From NCBI RefSeq assembly GCF_011290365.1, contig NZ_CP049786.1, positions 1-64,000 of the forward strand: a DNA stretch of 64,000 bases, given 5' to 3'. Made by a program: the position numbers and the translations under genes. This DNA comes from Leclercia sp. 29361 (GTDB lineage: Bacteria > Pseudomonadota > Gammaproteobacteria > Enterobacterales > Enterobacteriaceae). Below, one piece after another: positions 13,558 through 22,621 of this stretch. Below the pieces are notes generated by a model, which was given only the letters and a program-made list of their open reading frames with translations, was not told where the DNA came from and made no database searches. Position 1 is the stretch's first letter. Every line of letters starts with the position of its first letter.

Positions 13558-13887
13558 TCAGCGCGAGGGCATCTCGGCGGGCGGGATGACGGCGTTGGTC
13601 GCCAGCGTCTTCTCCTCGCTTTGCTCCACGCGGGAGCGAACGGATTTATCCGTGCGGAAGAGATCCCACGGCAGCAGTAGGGTATCGATAACAGCAGTAA
13701 ACGGCATATCCAGCACCACCAGCGATTTAGTGCCCCAGTTGGTGTCGTCATCCGCCAGCATGTTCGCGCTGGCGCGCGTCCCGGGATACGTTCCTTCTTT
13801 ACCGCCGGTGTGAGACATCACGCTCGAACACCCGCAAAGCAAAACTATCGCGCTGAACATTGTCAGCTTTATCAGAACATTTTTCAT
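13558..13887 (-). CDS. yidQ: YidQ lipoprotein (YceK/YidQ family)
   Basis: This 109-residue predicted lipoprotein has a signal peptide with lipobox LLCGC (lipidated Cys20) followed by Ser, which predicts outer-membrane sorting. The rest matches the YceK/YidQ (DUF1375) family, with the conserved GTYPGTRASANML and LPWDLFRTD segments. Function is unknown. It is convergent with yidR with no spacer between the stop codons. Confidence 0.92.
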   Translation of the reverse strand: MKNVLIKLTMFSAIVLLCGCSSVMSHTGGKEGTYPGTRASANMLADDDTNWGTKSLVVLDMPFTAVIDTLLLPWDLFRTDKSVRSRVEQSEEKTLATNAVIPPAEMPSR

Positions 13888-14068
13888 TATCAGTCAGTCA
13901 TCATCAATGGCCCAGTACAGACCCGCAACCGGGTTTATAACGGTCCACTCTTAAAATGAATAGTTGAAAAGTACCGCTCTGTGGTACCTATCGCATTTTA
14001 ACCTTCCGTGCTGTAGTCCCAGTCTATTCCAGTACCCGCAAAGTGCAAAAAATTCTCACCAGGTTGCT

Positions 14069-14096
14069 CTTGAAAAGAACGGAAGCAGACCCATTT
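14069..14096 (+). promoter_or_regulatory. Sigma-32 heat-shock promoter of ibpAB
   Basis: A -35 element CTTGAAA (14069-14075) and a -10 element CCCATTT (14090-14096) are separated by 14 bp, as expected for RpoH-dependent promoters. The rest of the gap between yidQ and this site (13888-14068) holds no gene I can support. Confidence 0.85.
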
Positions 14097-14103
14097 TAAG
14101 AGA

Positions 14104-14204
14104 GTATCAATGAACAAACGTGCCTGAGGGGCGTTTGGGATACCTCAGCCTGTCCACCGTGGAAGGCGACAATTCTTGCTGATTTCAGGAGTATTAACTG
14201 TATG
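14104..14204 (+). ncRNA. ROSE-type RNA thermometer in the ibpA 5' leader
   Basis: The roughly 100-nt leader folds into hairpins. In the last one, TTGCT (14076 + 100 = 14176-14180) faces the Shine-Dalgarno AGGAG (14187-14191), which is the ROSE arrangement that masks ibpA translation at low temperature and melts on heat shock. Exact ends are estimated from the promoter position. Confidence 0.8.
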
Positions 14205-14612
14205 CGTAACTTTGATCTTTCTCCGCTTTATCGTTCAGCCATTGGCTTCGATCGTCTGTTCAATCATTTAGAAAACAACCAAAGCCAGAGCAATGGCTAC
14301 CCTCCATACAATGTTGAACTGGTTGACGAAAACCACTATCGCATCGCGATTGCCGTGGCCGGTTTTGCTGAAAGCGAACTGGAGATCACCGCGCAGGACA
14401 ACCTGCTGGTGGTGAAAGGCGCGCATGCGGGCGAGCAGAAAGAACGTACCTACCTCTATCAGGGCATCGCGGAACGTAACTTTGAACGTAAGTTCCAGTT
14501 AGCTGAGAACATCCACGTTCACGGCGCGAACCTGGTTAACGGCCTGCTGTATATCGATCTGGAACGTGTAATTCCGGAAGCGAATAAACCGCGCCGTATC
14601 GAAATTAATTAA
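14202..14612 (+). CDS. ibpA: Small heat-shock chaperone IbpA
   Basis: IbpA is an ATP-independent holdase that coats aggregating proteins for later rescue by ClpB and DnaK. The 136-residue protein has the alpha-crystallin domain (about residues 30-125) with the conserved VKGAH and GLLYIDL strands and a short C-terminal IEI-type tail (RRIEIN). It starts with [20 protein letters not shown], as in E. coli (137 residues). It is co-transcribed with ibpB and controlled by the sigma-32 promoter and ROSE leader. Confidence 0.97.
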   Translation: MRNFDLSPLYRSAIGFDRLFNHLENNQSQSNGYPPYNVELVDENHYRIAIAVAGFAESELEITAQDNLLVVKGAHAGEQKERTYLYQGIAERNFERKFQLAENIHVHGANLVNGLLYIDLERVIPEANKPRRIEIN

Positions 14613-14667
14613 TTATTCGGGTCGCTGCGGCGGCCCATACCGGAATGCTTGCCGATATCGGGAGCAT

Positions 14668-14748
14668 ATGCGAATCGATAAAGATTTGCAGGAACAACTG
14701 CGCACAAAATTAAACTGTGCCGAACTCGCTTCTCAGAAGGAGATTTAG
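14668..14748 (+). CDS. Possible 26-residue leader ORF upstream of ibpB
   Basis: An ATG at 14668, preceded by CGGGAG 3 bases upstream, opens a 26-codon frame that ends in TAG one base before the ibpB ATG. The frame runs straight through the Shine-Dalgarno and hairpin of ibpB. It resembles nothing I recognise and may be fortuitous. Confidence 0.25.
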   Translation: MRIDKDLQEQLRTKLNCAELASQKEI

Positions 14749-14752
14749 TATG
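14722..14752 (+). ncRNA. Probable RNA thermometer hairpin at the ibpB start
   Basis: The segment CTTCTCAGAAGGAGA just upstream of the ibpB ATG can fold so that TCGCTTCTC pairs with the AAGGAGA ribosome-binding site. ibpB translation in E. coli is also temperature-controlled by a leader hairpin. The fold here was judged by eye. Confidence 0.55.
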
Positions 14753-15178
14753 CGTAACTACGATTTATCCCCGCTGCTGCGTCAGTGGATCGGTTTTGAC
14801 AAACTGGCTACCGCGCTGCAAAGCACCACCGAAAGCCAGACCTTCCCGCCGTATAACATCGAAAAGAGCGACGATAACCACTATCGCATTACGCTCGCGG
14901 TGGCGGGATTCAGCCAGGATAACCTCGATATCCAGCTGGAAGGCACGCGCCTGACGGTGAAAGGCACGCCGGAAAAACCGGAGACCGAAACCAAATGGCT
15001 GCATCAGGGGCTGGTGACTCAGCCGTTCAGCCTGAGCTTTACCCTGGCTGAACATATGGAAGTGACGGGTGCTACCTTCACTAACGGGCTGCTGCATATC
15101 GATATCACCCGCAACGTGCCGGAGGCAATTGCCCCGCAGCGGATCGCCATCAGCGAACGCCCGGCCTTGAACAGTTAA
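14750..15178 (+). CDS. ibpB: Small heat-shock chaperone IbpB
   Basis: IbpB is the partner of IbpA in mixed small heat-shock assemblies; it promotes release of substrates to the DnaK/ClpB system. The 142-residue product has the alpha-crystallin domain ([22 protein letters not shown] through GLLHIDI) and the C-terminal [12 protein letters not shown] typical of IbpB. ATG 14750 is chosen because it gives [19 protein letters not shown] and is preceded by AGAAGGAGA; upstream in-frame codons have no such site. It lies 137 bp after ibpA. Confidence 0.97.
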   Translation: MRNYDLSPLLRQWIGFDKLATALQSTTESQTFPPYNIEKSDDNHYRITLAVAGFSQDNLDIQLEGTRLTVKGTPEKPETETKWLHQGLVTQPFSLSFTLAEHMEVTGATFTNGLLHIDITRNVPEAIAPQRIAISERPALNS

Positions 15179-15189
15179 TGGTGTTGCGT

Positions 15190-15216
15190 GCCCGGCGGCG
15201 CTGCGCTTGCACGGGC
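15190..15216 (+). repeat. REP element
   Basis: GCCCGGCGGCGCTGCGCTTG continuing to CACGGGC forms the standard REP hairpin between ibpB and its terminator. Confidence 0.75.
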
Positions 15217-15245
15217 CTACGGGTTTGATGCCCTCGCACACACTA

Positions 15246-15280
15246 AAAACGGTCACCTTCGGGTGACCGTTTTGCTTTTA
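15246..15280 (+). terminator. ibpAB terminator with UUCG tetraloop
   Basis: A perfect 12-bp stem (AAAACGGTCACC, 15246-15257, with GGTGACCGTTTT, 15262-15273) closes a TTCG loop and is followed by GCTTTTA. The flanks are shared with the terminator at 44902. Confidence 0.92.
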
Positions 15281-15372
15281 CCTCCTTTTTTTTGTGCGCC
15301 ATCGCCCATACAACCCGCCTGCGCTCTGCGAAAATCCCTGGTAATAATAATGTTATTCACAGGGATGCCGTC

Positions 15373-17034
15373 ATGAGTGATATAGCGTTAACGGTCAGTA
15401 TTCTGGCATTGGTTGCGGTGGTCGGGCTGTGGATAGGCAATGTCAAAATCCGCGGCGTCGGGTTCGGCATTGGTGGGGTGCTGTTTGGCGGGATATTTGT
15501 CGGCCACCTTGCCGATCAGCTGGGCATCACGCTTAGCGCGCAAATGCTGCATTTCATTCAGGAATTTGGCCTGATCCTCTTCGTCTACACCATCGGCATT
15601 CAGGTCGGGCCCGGCTTTTTCGCTTCGCTGCGCGTATCGGGCCTGCGCCTCAACCTTTTTGCGATGGGGATTGTGGTGATGGGCGGGCTGGTCACTGCCC
15701 TGCTGCATAAACTTTTCGCCATCCCGTTGCCGGTGGTGCTGGGCATTTTCTCCGGGGCGGTCACCAACACCCCCGCGCTGGGGGCCGGACAGCAAATTCT
15801 GCGCGATCTGGGGATTGAACCGGGCATCGTGGATCAGATGGGCATGAGCTACGCCATGGCCTACCCGTTCGGCATCTGCGGCATTCTGCTCACCATGTGG
15901 CTGATGCGCGTTCTGTTTCGCATCAACGTCGAACAGGAAGCCCGGGAGCACGAATCCACTCTTACCCAGGGTCAGGCGCTGATTAAAACCATCAATATCC
16001 GCGTCGATAACCCCAATCTCAACAACCTGGCGATCCAGGATGTGCCGATCCTCAACAGCGCCAACATTATCTGTTCCCGTCTGAAGCGCGAGCAGACCCT
16101 GATGGTGCCGCTACCCGGGACGGTGCTCCAGACCGGCGACCTGCTGCATCTGGTCGGCCAACCGGTGGATCTGCACAACGCCCAACTGGTGATCGGTCAG
16201 GAGGTCGACACCTCGCTCTCCACCCGTGGCACCGATATGCGCGTCGAGCGGGTGGTGGTCACTAACGAACGGGTATTAGGCAAGAAAATCCGTGATTTGC
16301 AGGCAAAAGAGCGTTACGACGTAGTGATCTCGCGCCTGAACCGTGCCGGGGTTGAACTGGTGGCCAGCCCGGAGGCCAGCCTGCAGTTTGGTGACATCCT
16401 CAATCTTGTCGGGCGTCCGGCCTCAATTGATGCCGTGGCCAATATCGTGGGCAACGCGCAGCAAAAACTGCAGCAGGTGCAGATGCTGCCGGTGTTTATC
16501 GGCATCGGTCTCGGGGTGCTGCTCGGTTCCATCCCGCTGTACGTGCCGGGATTCCCGGTGGCACTCAAGCTGGGGCTGGCAGGCGGGCCGCTGATTATGG
16601 CCCTGATCCTCGGGCGTATCGGCTGCGTGGGTAAGCTCTACTGGTTTATGCCCCCGAGCGCCAACCTTGCCCTGCGCGAGCTGGGGATTGTCCTGTTTCT
16701 GGCGGTGGTGGGGCTAAAATCGGGTGGGGATTTCGTCGGGACGCTGACCCGCGGCGACGGGGTTAGCTGGATTGGCTATGGCATTCTTATTACCGCCGTC
16801 CCGCTGATTACGATGGGCATTCTGGCGCGGCTGTTGGCGAAGATGAACTACCTGACCCTGTGCGGCATGCTGGCCGGCTCCATGACCGATCCCCCGGCGC
16901 TGGCCTTTGCCAACAACCTGCATGCCACCAGCGGTGCGGCGGCGCTCTCCTACGCCACGGTCTATCCGCTGGTGATGTTTATGCGCATTATCACACCGCA
17001 GCTGCTGGCGGTGCTGTTCTGGGGGATGGGTTAA
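15373..17034 (+). CDS. yidE: YidE, AspT/YidE-family transporter
   Basis: This predicted inner-membrane permease has 553 residues. Two membrane blocks of about five helices each flank two cytoplasmic RCK_C/TrkA-C domains (about residues 200-370). Duplicated [18 protein letters not shown] and [18 protein letters not shown] segments are the family hallmark. The substrate is unknown; relatives exchange aspartate and alanine. The start at ATG 15373 gives [19 protein letters not shown] and the E. coli length; the frame extends further upstream without support. Its stop overlaps that of the convergent yidJ. Confidence 0.93.
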   Translation: MSDIALTVSILALVAVVGLWIGNVKIRGVGFGIGGVLFGGIFVGHLADQLGITLSAQMLHFIQEFGLILFVYTIGIQVGPGFFASLRVSGLRLNLFAMGIVVMGGLVTALLHKLFAIPLPVVLGIFSGAVTNTPALGAGQQILRDLGIEPGIVDQMGMSYAMAYPFGICGILLTMWLMRVLFRINVEQEAREHESTLTQGQALIKTINIRVDNPNLNNLAIQDVPILNSANIICSRLKREQTLMVPLPGTVLQTGDLLHLVGQPVDLHNAQLVIGQEVDTSLSTRGTDMRVERVVVTNERVLGKKIRDLQAKERYDVVISRLNRAGVELVASPEASLQFGDILNLVGRPASIDAVANIVGNAQQKLQQVQMLPVFIGIGLGVLLGSIPLYVPGFPVALKLGLAGGPLIMALILGRIGCVGKLYWFMPPSANLALRELGIVLFLAVVGLKSGGDFVGTLTRGDGVSWIGYGILITAVPLITMGILARLLAKMNYLTLCGMLAGSMTDPPALAFANNLHATSGAAALSYATVYPLVMFMRIITPQLLAVLFWGMG

Positions 17035-18515
17035 CCCTCTAACCCTAATCGGGCGAACTGCTCTGCCGGGGCGTCGCTCTCCTGCAGGAGACGCACCAGC
17101 AGGGCGATCATCCGCGCTTCGATGGCTTTATCTTCAATCGGGCACTGCTGGTGCGGATCGGTGTGTAAATCGAACAGCAGATTGCCGACGCGATTCACCC
17201 CCGGGTATTTTTCCTGCGCCGGAATACGCAGCGTTTTGACCCCTTTGGTAAAGCGGAAGGGCGGCGCCAGGGCAATCGACTCCAGCTCCTCCGGGGTAAA
17301 GCGGGTGTTCATCTTGATCGGCATCAGGGTGTAGTTGGCGATGTCATTTTCCCGCCCGGGCAGCGCGGCGCGCATATAGACATAGCGCCCGTCCGTGATG
17401 TTAACATGGCCGCTGAAAACCCCGAACAGGGCCGCATCACGCACCGGGGTGTCATCCTCCAGGATGCGGGCTAACGGACGACCCTGAACATCGGGCGGGA
17501 TCGGCTGGTTGAAGAACTCCAGCAGCGTGGGCGCCCAGTCAATCATCTGCACCAGCGCATCCCGCTGCACTCCCTGATGGCCGCTGCGCGGATCCCAGAT
17601 AAACAGCGGGTTATTCGCCACCTCGTTGTAATAGGGCATCTGGTTTTTCGCCCACCAGCCATGCTCCCCGAGCAGAAAGCCGTGATCGGTCCCGACAATC
17701 AACATCGTATCGCGCCACAAATCGTGGTGGTCCATCAGGTCGAGAATACGGCCCAGGTTGCGATCGCACATGGAGACCAGGGCACGATAGCGGCAGCGAA
17801 TATGCTCTACCGCCTCCGGGCTCTCCTCCACCTTGCCGCGCGGCCAGTCGTAATGCGGCCCGTCCCAGGGATCCTGATATAACGCGAGATACTCCTCGGT
17901 GGTGTAAAACGGCTCGTGCGGGTCGAAGGTCTCCACCTGCAACAGCCAGCTGTCCTGCTGATGGTTGTTGTCGATGAACTCGCATCCGGCGTTAAAGACC
18001 CGGGTTTGCGGGAAATCCGCTTCCTGCTGAATGTAATCGCGGTTAACCCAGTCATGTCGCCATAGCCCCGAGACCCCACCGCCGGTTTGTTTCTGCGGTA
18101 CCCGCAGCACCTCCGGGATCGCCGGGTCGGCGACGCTGCCTTTCCAGTGATCCCCCTCCTGGCCACGGATGATTTCCCATGAACTGTAGCGGTTATGGTA
18201 GTTACCGCCGCCGTCCTCCCAGTAATGCAGATGGTCGCTGATCAGGTGGGTATAGACGCCCGCTTTTTTCAGTAGCTCCGGCATGGAGTCGTCAAATGGC
18301 TCCAGCGGCCCCCACTCCCGGTGCAAGAAATTATACCGTCCGGTGTGCAGCTCCCGGCGGGCGGGCATGCAGGGCATACTGCCGACATAGCTGTTGTTGA
18401 AGGTGGCGCAGCGGGCCGCCAGGCGCTGGAAGTTGGGTGCCTGAGTGATCATATCTCCGTAAGGTGGCAGATAGTGTTTATTCAGGCTGTCGAAGAGCAG
18501 AATGATCGCTTTCAT
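17031..18515 (-). CDS. yidJ: YidJ, Cys-type sulfatase
   Basis: This 494-residue alkaline-phosphatase-superfamily enzyme is predicted to hydrolyse sulfate esters. The maturation motif C-x-P-x-R is present as CMPAR at residues 49-53, where Cys49 would be converted to formylglycine. Metal and substrate residues are visible in the [14 protein letters not shown] segment. No signal peptide is seen, so it should be cytoplasmic. It is the third gene of a minus-strand operon, 9 bp after the PTS EIIB gene, with ribosome-binding site AAGGAG. A cytoplasmic place downstream of a PTS suggests an imported sulfated (and perhaps phosphorylated) sugar as substrate; the substrate itself is unknown. The likely activating enzyme is encoded at 22970. 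Confidence 0.9.
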   Translation of the reverse strand: MKAIILLFDSLNKHYLPPYGDMITQAPNFQRLAARCATFNNSYVGSMPCMPARRELHTGRYNFLHREWGPLEPFDDSMPELLKKAGVYTHLISDHLHYWEDGGGNYHNRYSSWEIIRGQEGDHWKGSVADPAIPEVLRVPQKQTGGGVSGLWRHDWVNRDYIQQEADFPQTRVFNAGCEFIDNNHQQDSWLLQVETFDPHEPFYTTEEYLALYQDPWDGPHYDWPRGKVEESPEAVEHIRCRYRALVSMCDRNLGRILDLMDHHDLWRDTMLIVGTDHGFLLGEHGWWAKNQMPYYNEVANNPLFIWDPRSGHQGVQRDALVQMIDWAPTLLEFFNQPIPPDVQGRPLARILEDDTPVRDAALFGVFSGHVNITDGRYVYMRAALPGRENDIANYTLMPIKMNTRFTPEELESIALAPPFRFTKGVKTLRIPAQEKYPGVNRVGNLLFDLHTDPHQQCPIEDKAIEARMIALLVRLLQESDAPAEQFARLGLEG

Positions 18516-18524
18516 CGTCGCTCC

Positions 18525-18848
18525 TTAACGGGCCTGAATCAGGTGCGGGAAATGTTCTTCAATCACCGCGTAGATCTGCTTCCCGATGGTCTCGCCGTCC
18601 ATAATATTTTCGATGGGGATCAGATACTGCCCGTGGCGCGGATCGAGGCTCACCACGTCGATGAGCTTTTTCGAAATGGCGTAAATATCGGCCCAGTCGG
18701 TAAAGCCACCAACCTCGCCTGCGGCGGTATGCTCCATGTCGAAATTAATGTCATATTTCGCTAACGCTTTTTTCACCACCGTCTGCAACATCACGCTACT
18801 GCCGACACCGTAGCCGCAAACAAACAGAATATTAATTTTGTCTTTCAT
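18525..18848 (-). CDS. PTS EIIB component, ascorbate (Ula/Sgc) type
   Basis: The 107-residue phosphocarrier would pass a phosphoryl group from an EIIA to the incoming sugar. The phosphorylated cysteine is Cys11 in the loop FVCGYGVGSS, typical of the lactose/ascorbate-type EIIB fold. The open frame extends 28 codons upstream into the EIIC gene, but ATG 18848 gives MKDKINILFVCG and is the sensible start. It lies 28 bp after the EIIC gene and 9 bp before yidJ. No EIIA gene is found nearby. Confidence 0.88.
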   Translation of the reverse strand: MKDKINILFVCGYGVGSSVMLQTVVKKALAKYDINFDMEHTAAGEVGGFTDWADIYAISKKLIDVVSLDPRHGQYLIPIENIMDGETIGKQIYAVIEEHFPHLIQAR

Positions 18849-18876
18849 GACGATATCCTTTTCACAATGAGATGAT

Positions 18877-20202
18877 TTAGCCCGCGTAAGGCCCGAGATG
18901 GAACGTTGAAGCAATAAACTTAAGTACTTCACAAATGGCAGGCCATAGGGTCGCCCAGTCGAAAATACCGGTCCAGCCCACCCCTTCGGCTGCCAGCCCG
19001 GTTAAGGGAATAGCCCATACGGTGCCGAAGGTCTGAATAATCCCCAGCAGGAAAGTACAAATAATTACGGCGCGATAACCCCCCAGCCGGTTGGCTAATA
19101 CCCCTATCGGGCCGCCCGAGAAAAATAACGGCACAAAACCAGGGAGCACCATAATAGGGCTGTTAGTAAGAAGCAGAATACCCATCGAGAATATGGTACC
19201 AAAGGTACAGAAGATAAATCCGAGGGTGGCAGCATTCGGGGAGAAGGGCAGTAATGCCGCAACATCGACAGCGGGAATCGCATCCGGAATTAAACGATCC
19301 TGCCAGCCTTTAAACGAGGCATTAATTTCTCCGACCATCATGCGCACCCCCTGCAACAGGATCACCATATACATGGAGAACTGCAGGCCGAGGTTAATAA
19401 TATAGATATACCAGGGCTTCCCTTTTGCCATGGCCTGAACGTTATCGATGCCGGTGGTCAGCAAGAACCCGCCAACGAACAGCGTCATCACGATGGCGAT
19501 GGAGGTGACGTTATGGTTAAAAATCGCCAGCCAGCCGGGCAGCTTCATGTTCTCGGCATCCTGCTTCTCGGCGTCGCCAAACAGGTGGGCGAATTTCGAG
19601 AAGAACCAGATCCCCAGCATCTGGTTATGGGCGATGGTAAAGCCCGCATTATTGGTGATTTTAGCGACCGGTTTGGCAATCAGGGTGGTGGCAAAGGCCC
19701 AGAACAGACCGGTTAATACCCCGGCGATAATAATCGACTGTACCCAGCCAAAGCCCAGCCAGAAGACGATCAGCCATAGCACCGCCTGGGAGTGAGACAC
19801 CCCCGTATTACCGGTCAGGAAAATGCCTTTCACCTTTGTGTAGCGGCCAAACAGGACCAGCAGCAGGTTGGTAAAAAAGGCCAGTACAAACACATAACCG
19901 ACAAAACCGAAATTATCCCCGAGCGCAATCTGGGTTGCCGCTTTCATGGCATACGAATCCATTAAATAACCATGAATACCGTAAGATTTGCTCACCGCAT
20001 CGGCGACGGGCTTAAAGGTGGCTGAAAACTGAAACCCGCCAAAGAGCACCATCATTAATCCCACCATGGCGCTAACCATACCGGTAATAATTTTAATCGG
20101 CGATTTCTTATCGAGGGCATAACCCAGTCCCACCAGTAATCCAATTAAAATAGCGGGTTCGGTTAGAAAAGATTGTATTACTGAAATAAAGTCAGAAAAC
20201 AT
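18877..20202 (-). CDS. PTS EIIC component, UlaA/SgaT family
   Basis: This 441-residue integral membrane permease resembles the L-ascorbate permease UlaA throughout. Shared features include STFKPVADAVSKSYGI near residues 60-75, LTGNTGVSHSQA, KLPGWLAIFNHN, LQGVRMMVGEINASF and GFVPLFFSGGPIGVLANRLGG. About ten membrane helices are expected. The substrate cannot be called ascorbate from sequence alone, since the family also handles other sugars. It is the first gene of the operon EIIC-EIIB-yidJ, with a strong GGAGG site before the ATG. Confidence 0.88.
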   Translation of the reverse strand: MFSDFISVIQSFLTEPAILIGLLVGLGYALDKKSPIKIITGMVSAMVGLMMVLFGGFQFSATFKPVADAVSKSYGIHGYLMDSYAMKAATQIALGDNFGFVGYVFVLAFFTNLLLVLFGRYTKVKGIFLTGNTGVSHSQAVLWLIVFWLGFGWVQSIIIAGVLTGLFWAFATTLIAKPVAKITNNAGFTIAHNQMLGIWFFSKFAHLFGDAEKQDAENMKLPGWLAIFNHNVTSIAIVMTLFVGGFLLTTGIDNVQAMAKGKPWYIYIINLGLQFSMYMVILLQGVRMMVGEINASFKGWQDRLIPDAIPAVDVAALLPFSPNAATLGFIFCTFGTIFSMGILLLTNSPIMVLPGFVPLFFSGGPIGVLANRLGGYRAVIICTFLLGIIQTFGTVWAIPLTGLAAEGVGWTGIFDWATLWPAICEVLKFIASTFHLGPYAG

Positions 20203-20676
20203 AATGCAGTCAACCTCCGTGATATTCGCTTCCGGATGAATAAAATCCAGCTGAGTGTTGCTTCTTATTTAATAACGGAACGACTAATACTTTATTTGGT
20301 AAGGTATTTTGAAAGCGGAATCACTTTAATAATCAAATCTGGTCATTAGAAGATTAATTGTGATTTTTTGTGATTCTATTTGCAAAATTAATGAGGTATT
20401 TGTTTCGATGATTCGAAGGTTTATTCGATAAATTATACATATAAAAAATAGCGGGTGAATGAAGGAGTTTGTCATTGTTGGAATGTTAAATATATAAAAG
20501 CCCGATATTTTAGCTTTAATTATTGATATAAAGATTGTTAGGGTAACTCGTTAAATAAATTAGTGATAACAGTTCTATTTTGTGGCGTTCACCACATATT
20601 TAATGTAAGTGGAGGTATAGGTTTAGTTTTGCATCACTCAATAAGTCTTTCTCCACATTAAGCAAAGGACTGAAAA
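20203..20676. promoter_or_regulatory. AT-rich divergent control region of the PTS-sulfatase operon and arylsulfotransferase gene
   Basis: These 474 bp separate two divergent transcription units and are much more AT-rich than the surroundings; no gene is apparent. A perfect dyad TGTGG-N6-CCACA at 20581-20596 has the geometry of a CRP site, with one symmetric change from the TGTGA/TCACA consensus. It sits 80-95 bp before the arylsulfotransferase start. Promoters were not assigned. Confidence 0.5.
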
Positions 20677-22092
20677 ATGAACGCAACCTATACTGTGAAA
20701 CTCAATCCCTACGATAAAAATAAACTCAGCGCATTAATTACAATCGATAGTACGGAGGCGGTAAGGTTTGACTACACCGTCCAGGGTAAAACTGCGAACA
20801 CCAGCTTTCATTACGACACCGATCAATACAGCGTTAATCCGGAAATCACCGTGGTGGGTTTGTATGCCAATTATTTAAATACTATCACCCTGAATCTTTA
20901 CACCGAGAAAAATGCCGTCGAAACCTTTCTTATATCGATATCAACGCAGGGGCAGGACTATGAAGATGTGCCCCTGGCACTGACAATCAATATTACTGAT
21001 GGCGCGATGGCAGAGAGCACCTTAGGGCAGGGCTGGTTTGTCACCAGCGCGTGGAATGGCTATGACATCAATGGCGATCTGCGTATTACCGGCCTGTTTC
21101 CCTGGATGTACGGCAATCTGAAAATTATCGAAAACGCGCTCTGGTCGGCGCTGGCCAGCGAAACCTGGGATCCTGACAAGCATGCCTTTGCGCCGACGTT
21201 ATACCGCTTTAACCTCGCCGGTAAGGTCGCGCAATCCTACACCGCGCCTGCCGGGTATGGTTTTCATCACGACATTACTACCGACGGAAAAGGTAATCTC
21301 TGGGTATTAGGCTCCTTGCTGGATGGCTGGAGTGACGAGCAAAAGCTGGAGTGCATCCTCTATAAATACGACATCGCCAGCGGGGCATTGCTCTGGCAGC
21401 GTGACTACTCACAGGAATTTATGGGTGCCACGGTACTGGACAATACCGACACCAACGATGTGCATTTCAACAGCCTGGAATATGTCGCAGAGACCGGGCA
21501 ACTGATGGTCAACTCCCGGTCCAGCTGTACTGTGCTGGGGCTCAATAGCGAGTCCGGAGAGCCGGAGTGGATTATTGATAACCCGGCCTTCCCCGTACTG
21601 AATAGCGGCCTGAATCTGCAGGCGGTGGATGCAGATAATTTTAGCTATCCCAACGGCGAGCATGCTGTATTTGTCACGCACAACAGCCGGTACCAGGCGT
21701 GGCGGGGAGACAACAGGTTCGTTGTCTCCCTGTTCAATAACAACTCCTGCGCAGATGAACAGGGTAATGACCTGGTCCGTACGATTGAATCGGACCCGGT
21801 AACCTATACCGCCGCCGAACTGGATTCTTTGCCCACCATTCTTGCCATCGATTTAACCGCCTCGACGGTTCAGCGTCTGGATCAATTTCATTTCCCCGGC
21901 CAGCGCAGCGAGCTCACGTCATCGGTATTTGATGTCGGGAATGAGTATTACAATGTCTATTTCGGAGCCGAACAATCCTTCTTCGTTTTTGATACCGATA
22001 ATAATATCGGGGTATCGATTTACGATATTGATACCGGCTTAGGCTATCGCGGCAGAATATTCACTTACGATGAGCTGTGTTCATTAATTTAA
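20677..22092 (+). CDS. Arylsulfate sulfotransferase-like protein without signal peptide
   Basis: The 471-residue protein resembles PAPS-independent arylsulfate sulfotransferases (AssT), which move sulfate from one phenol to another through a sulfo-histidine. An N-terminal beta domain (about residues 1-105, with GLYANYLNTITL) precedes a six-blade propeller. By my alignment from memory, His263 (DVHFNS), Arg281 and His335 (FVTHNS) correspond to His356, Arg374 and the catalytic His436 of the uropathogenic E. coli enzyme; the 18-residue spacing between the first two is kept. GFHHDI near 197 carries another active-site His. Known AssT proteins are periplasmic, but this one begins directly with the mature-like domain (MNATYTVKLNPY), with AAAGGA 8 bases upstream. 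It is divergent from the PTS-sulfatase operon. Confidence 0.8.
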   Translation: MNATYTVKLNPYDKNKLSALITIDSTEAVRFDYTVQGKTANTSFHYDTDQYSVNPEITVVGLYANYLNTITLNLYTEKNAVETFLISISTQGQDYEDVPLALTINITDGAMAESTLGQGWFVTSAWNGYDINGDLRITGLFPWMYGNLKIIENALWSALASETWDPDKHAFAPTLYRFNLAGKVAQSYTAPAGYGFHHDITTDGKGNLWVLGSLLDGWSDEQKLECILYKYDIASGALLWQRDYSQEFMGATVLDNTDTNDVHFNSLEYVAETGQLMVNSRSSCTVLGLNSESGEPEWIIDNPAFPVLNSGLNLQAVDADNFSYPNGEHAVFVTHNSRYQAWRGDNRFVVSLFNNNSCADEQGNDLVRTIESDPVTYTAAELDSLPTILAIDLTASTVQRLDQFHFPGQRSELTSSVFDVGNEYYNVYFGAEQSFFVFDTDNNIGVSIYDIDTGLGYRGRIFTYDELCSLI

Positions 22093-22102
22093 AAATACCC
22101 TC

Positions 22103-22140
22103 AGCGGCAAGATAAGACCTCGTGTTACTTGCCGCTTTTA
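22103..22140 (+). terminator. Terminator after the arylsulfotransferase gene
   Basis: A perfect 9-bp stem AGCGGCAAG (22103-22111) with CTTGCCGCT (22128-22136) and a 16-nt loop is followed by TTTA. The short T run makes it moderate. Confidence 0.65.
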
Positions 22141-22273
22141 CAGTGCCTGTAAGCTGTTCCCCTGGCTGACGTTATACCGCCGCCATCACCGGATCCTGCT
22201 GGTGGGAATTACTCCCCTCGATACGTTACTATTGCCGCAGTTTTGTACACCGGAGAGTCAGACAGGAGACGTC

Positions 22274-22621
22274 ATGAAAATTTCCCGCCTCGGCGAAGCG
22301 CCGGATTATCGCTTCTCGCTGGCCAACGAGCGTACCTTTCTGGCGTGGATCCGCACCGCGCTGGGTTTTCTGGCGGCCGGTGTTGGTCTCGACCAGCTGG
22401 CGCCCGATTTTGCCACGCCGGTGATCCGCCAACTGCTGGCGCTGCTGCTGTGCCTTTTTTCTGGCGGGCTGGCGATCTACGGCTACCTGCGCTGGTTGCG
22501 TAATGAAAAGGCGATGCGCCTGAAAGAAGATCTGCCTTACACCCACAGCCTGCTGCTTATCAGCCTGATCCTGATGATAGTGGCGGTGATTGTGATGGGG
22601 CTGGTGCTGTATGGCGGATAG
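22274..22621 (+). CDS. yidH: YidH, DUF202 inner-membrane protein
   Basis: This 115-residue protein of unknown function has the DUF202 signature LANERTFLAWIRTALGFLA and three predicted membrane helices. ATG 22274, preceded by CAGGAGA, gives the E. coli length. It overlaps the next gene, yidG, by 11 bp, and the two related proteins may work together. Confidence 0.92.
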   Translation: MKISRLGEAPDYRFSLANERTFLAWIRTALGFLAAGVGLDQLAPDFATPVIRQLLALLLCLFSGGLAIYGYLRWLRNEKAMRLKEDLPYTHSLLLISLILMIVAVIVMGLVLYGG

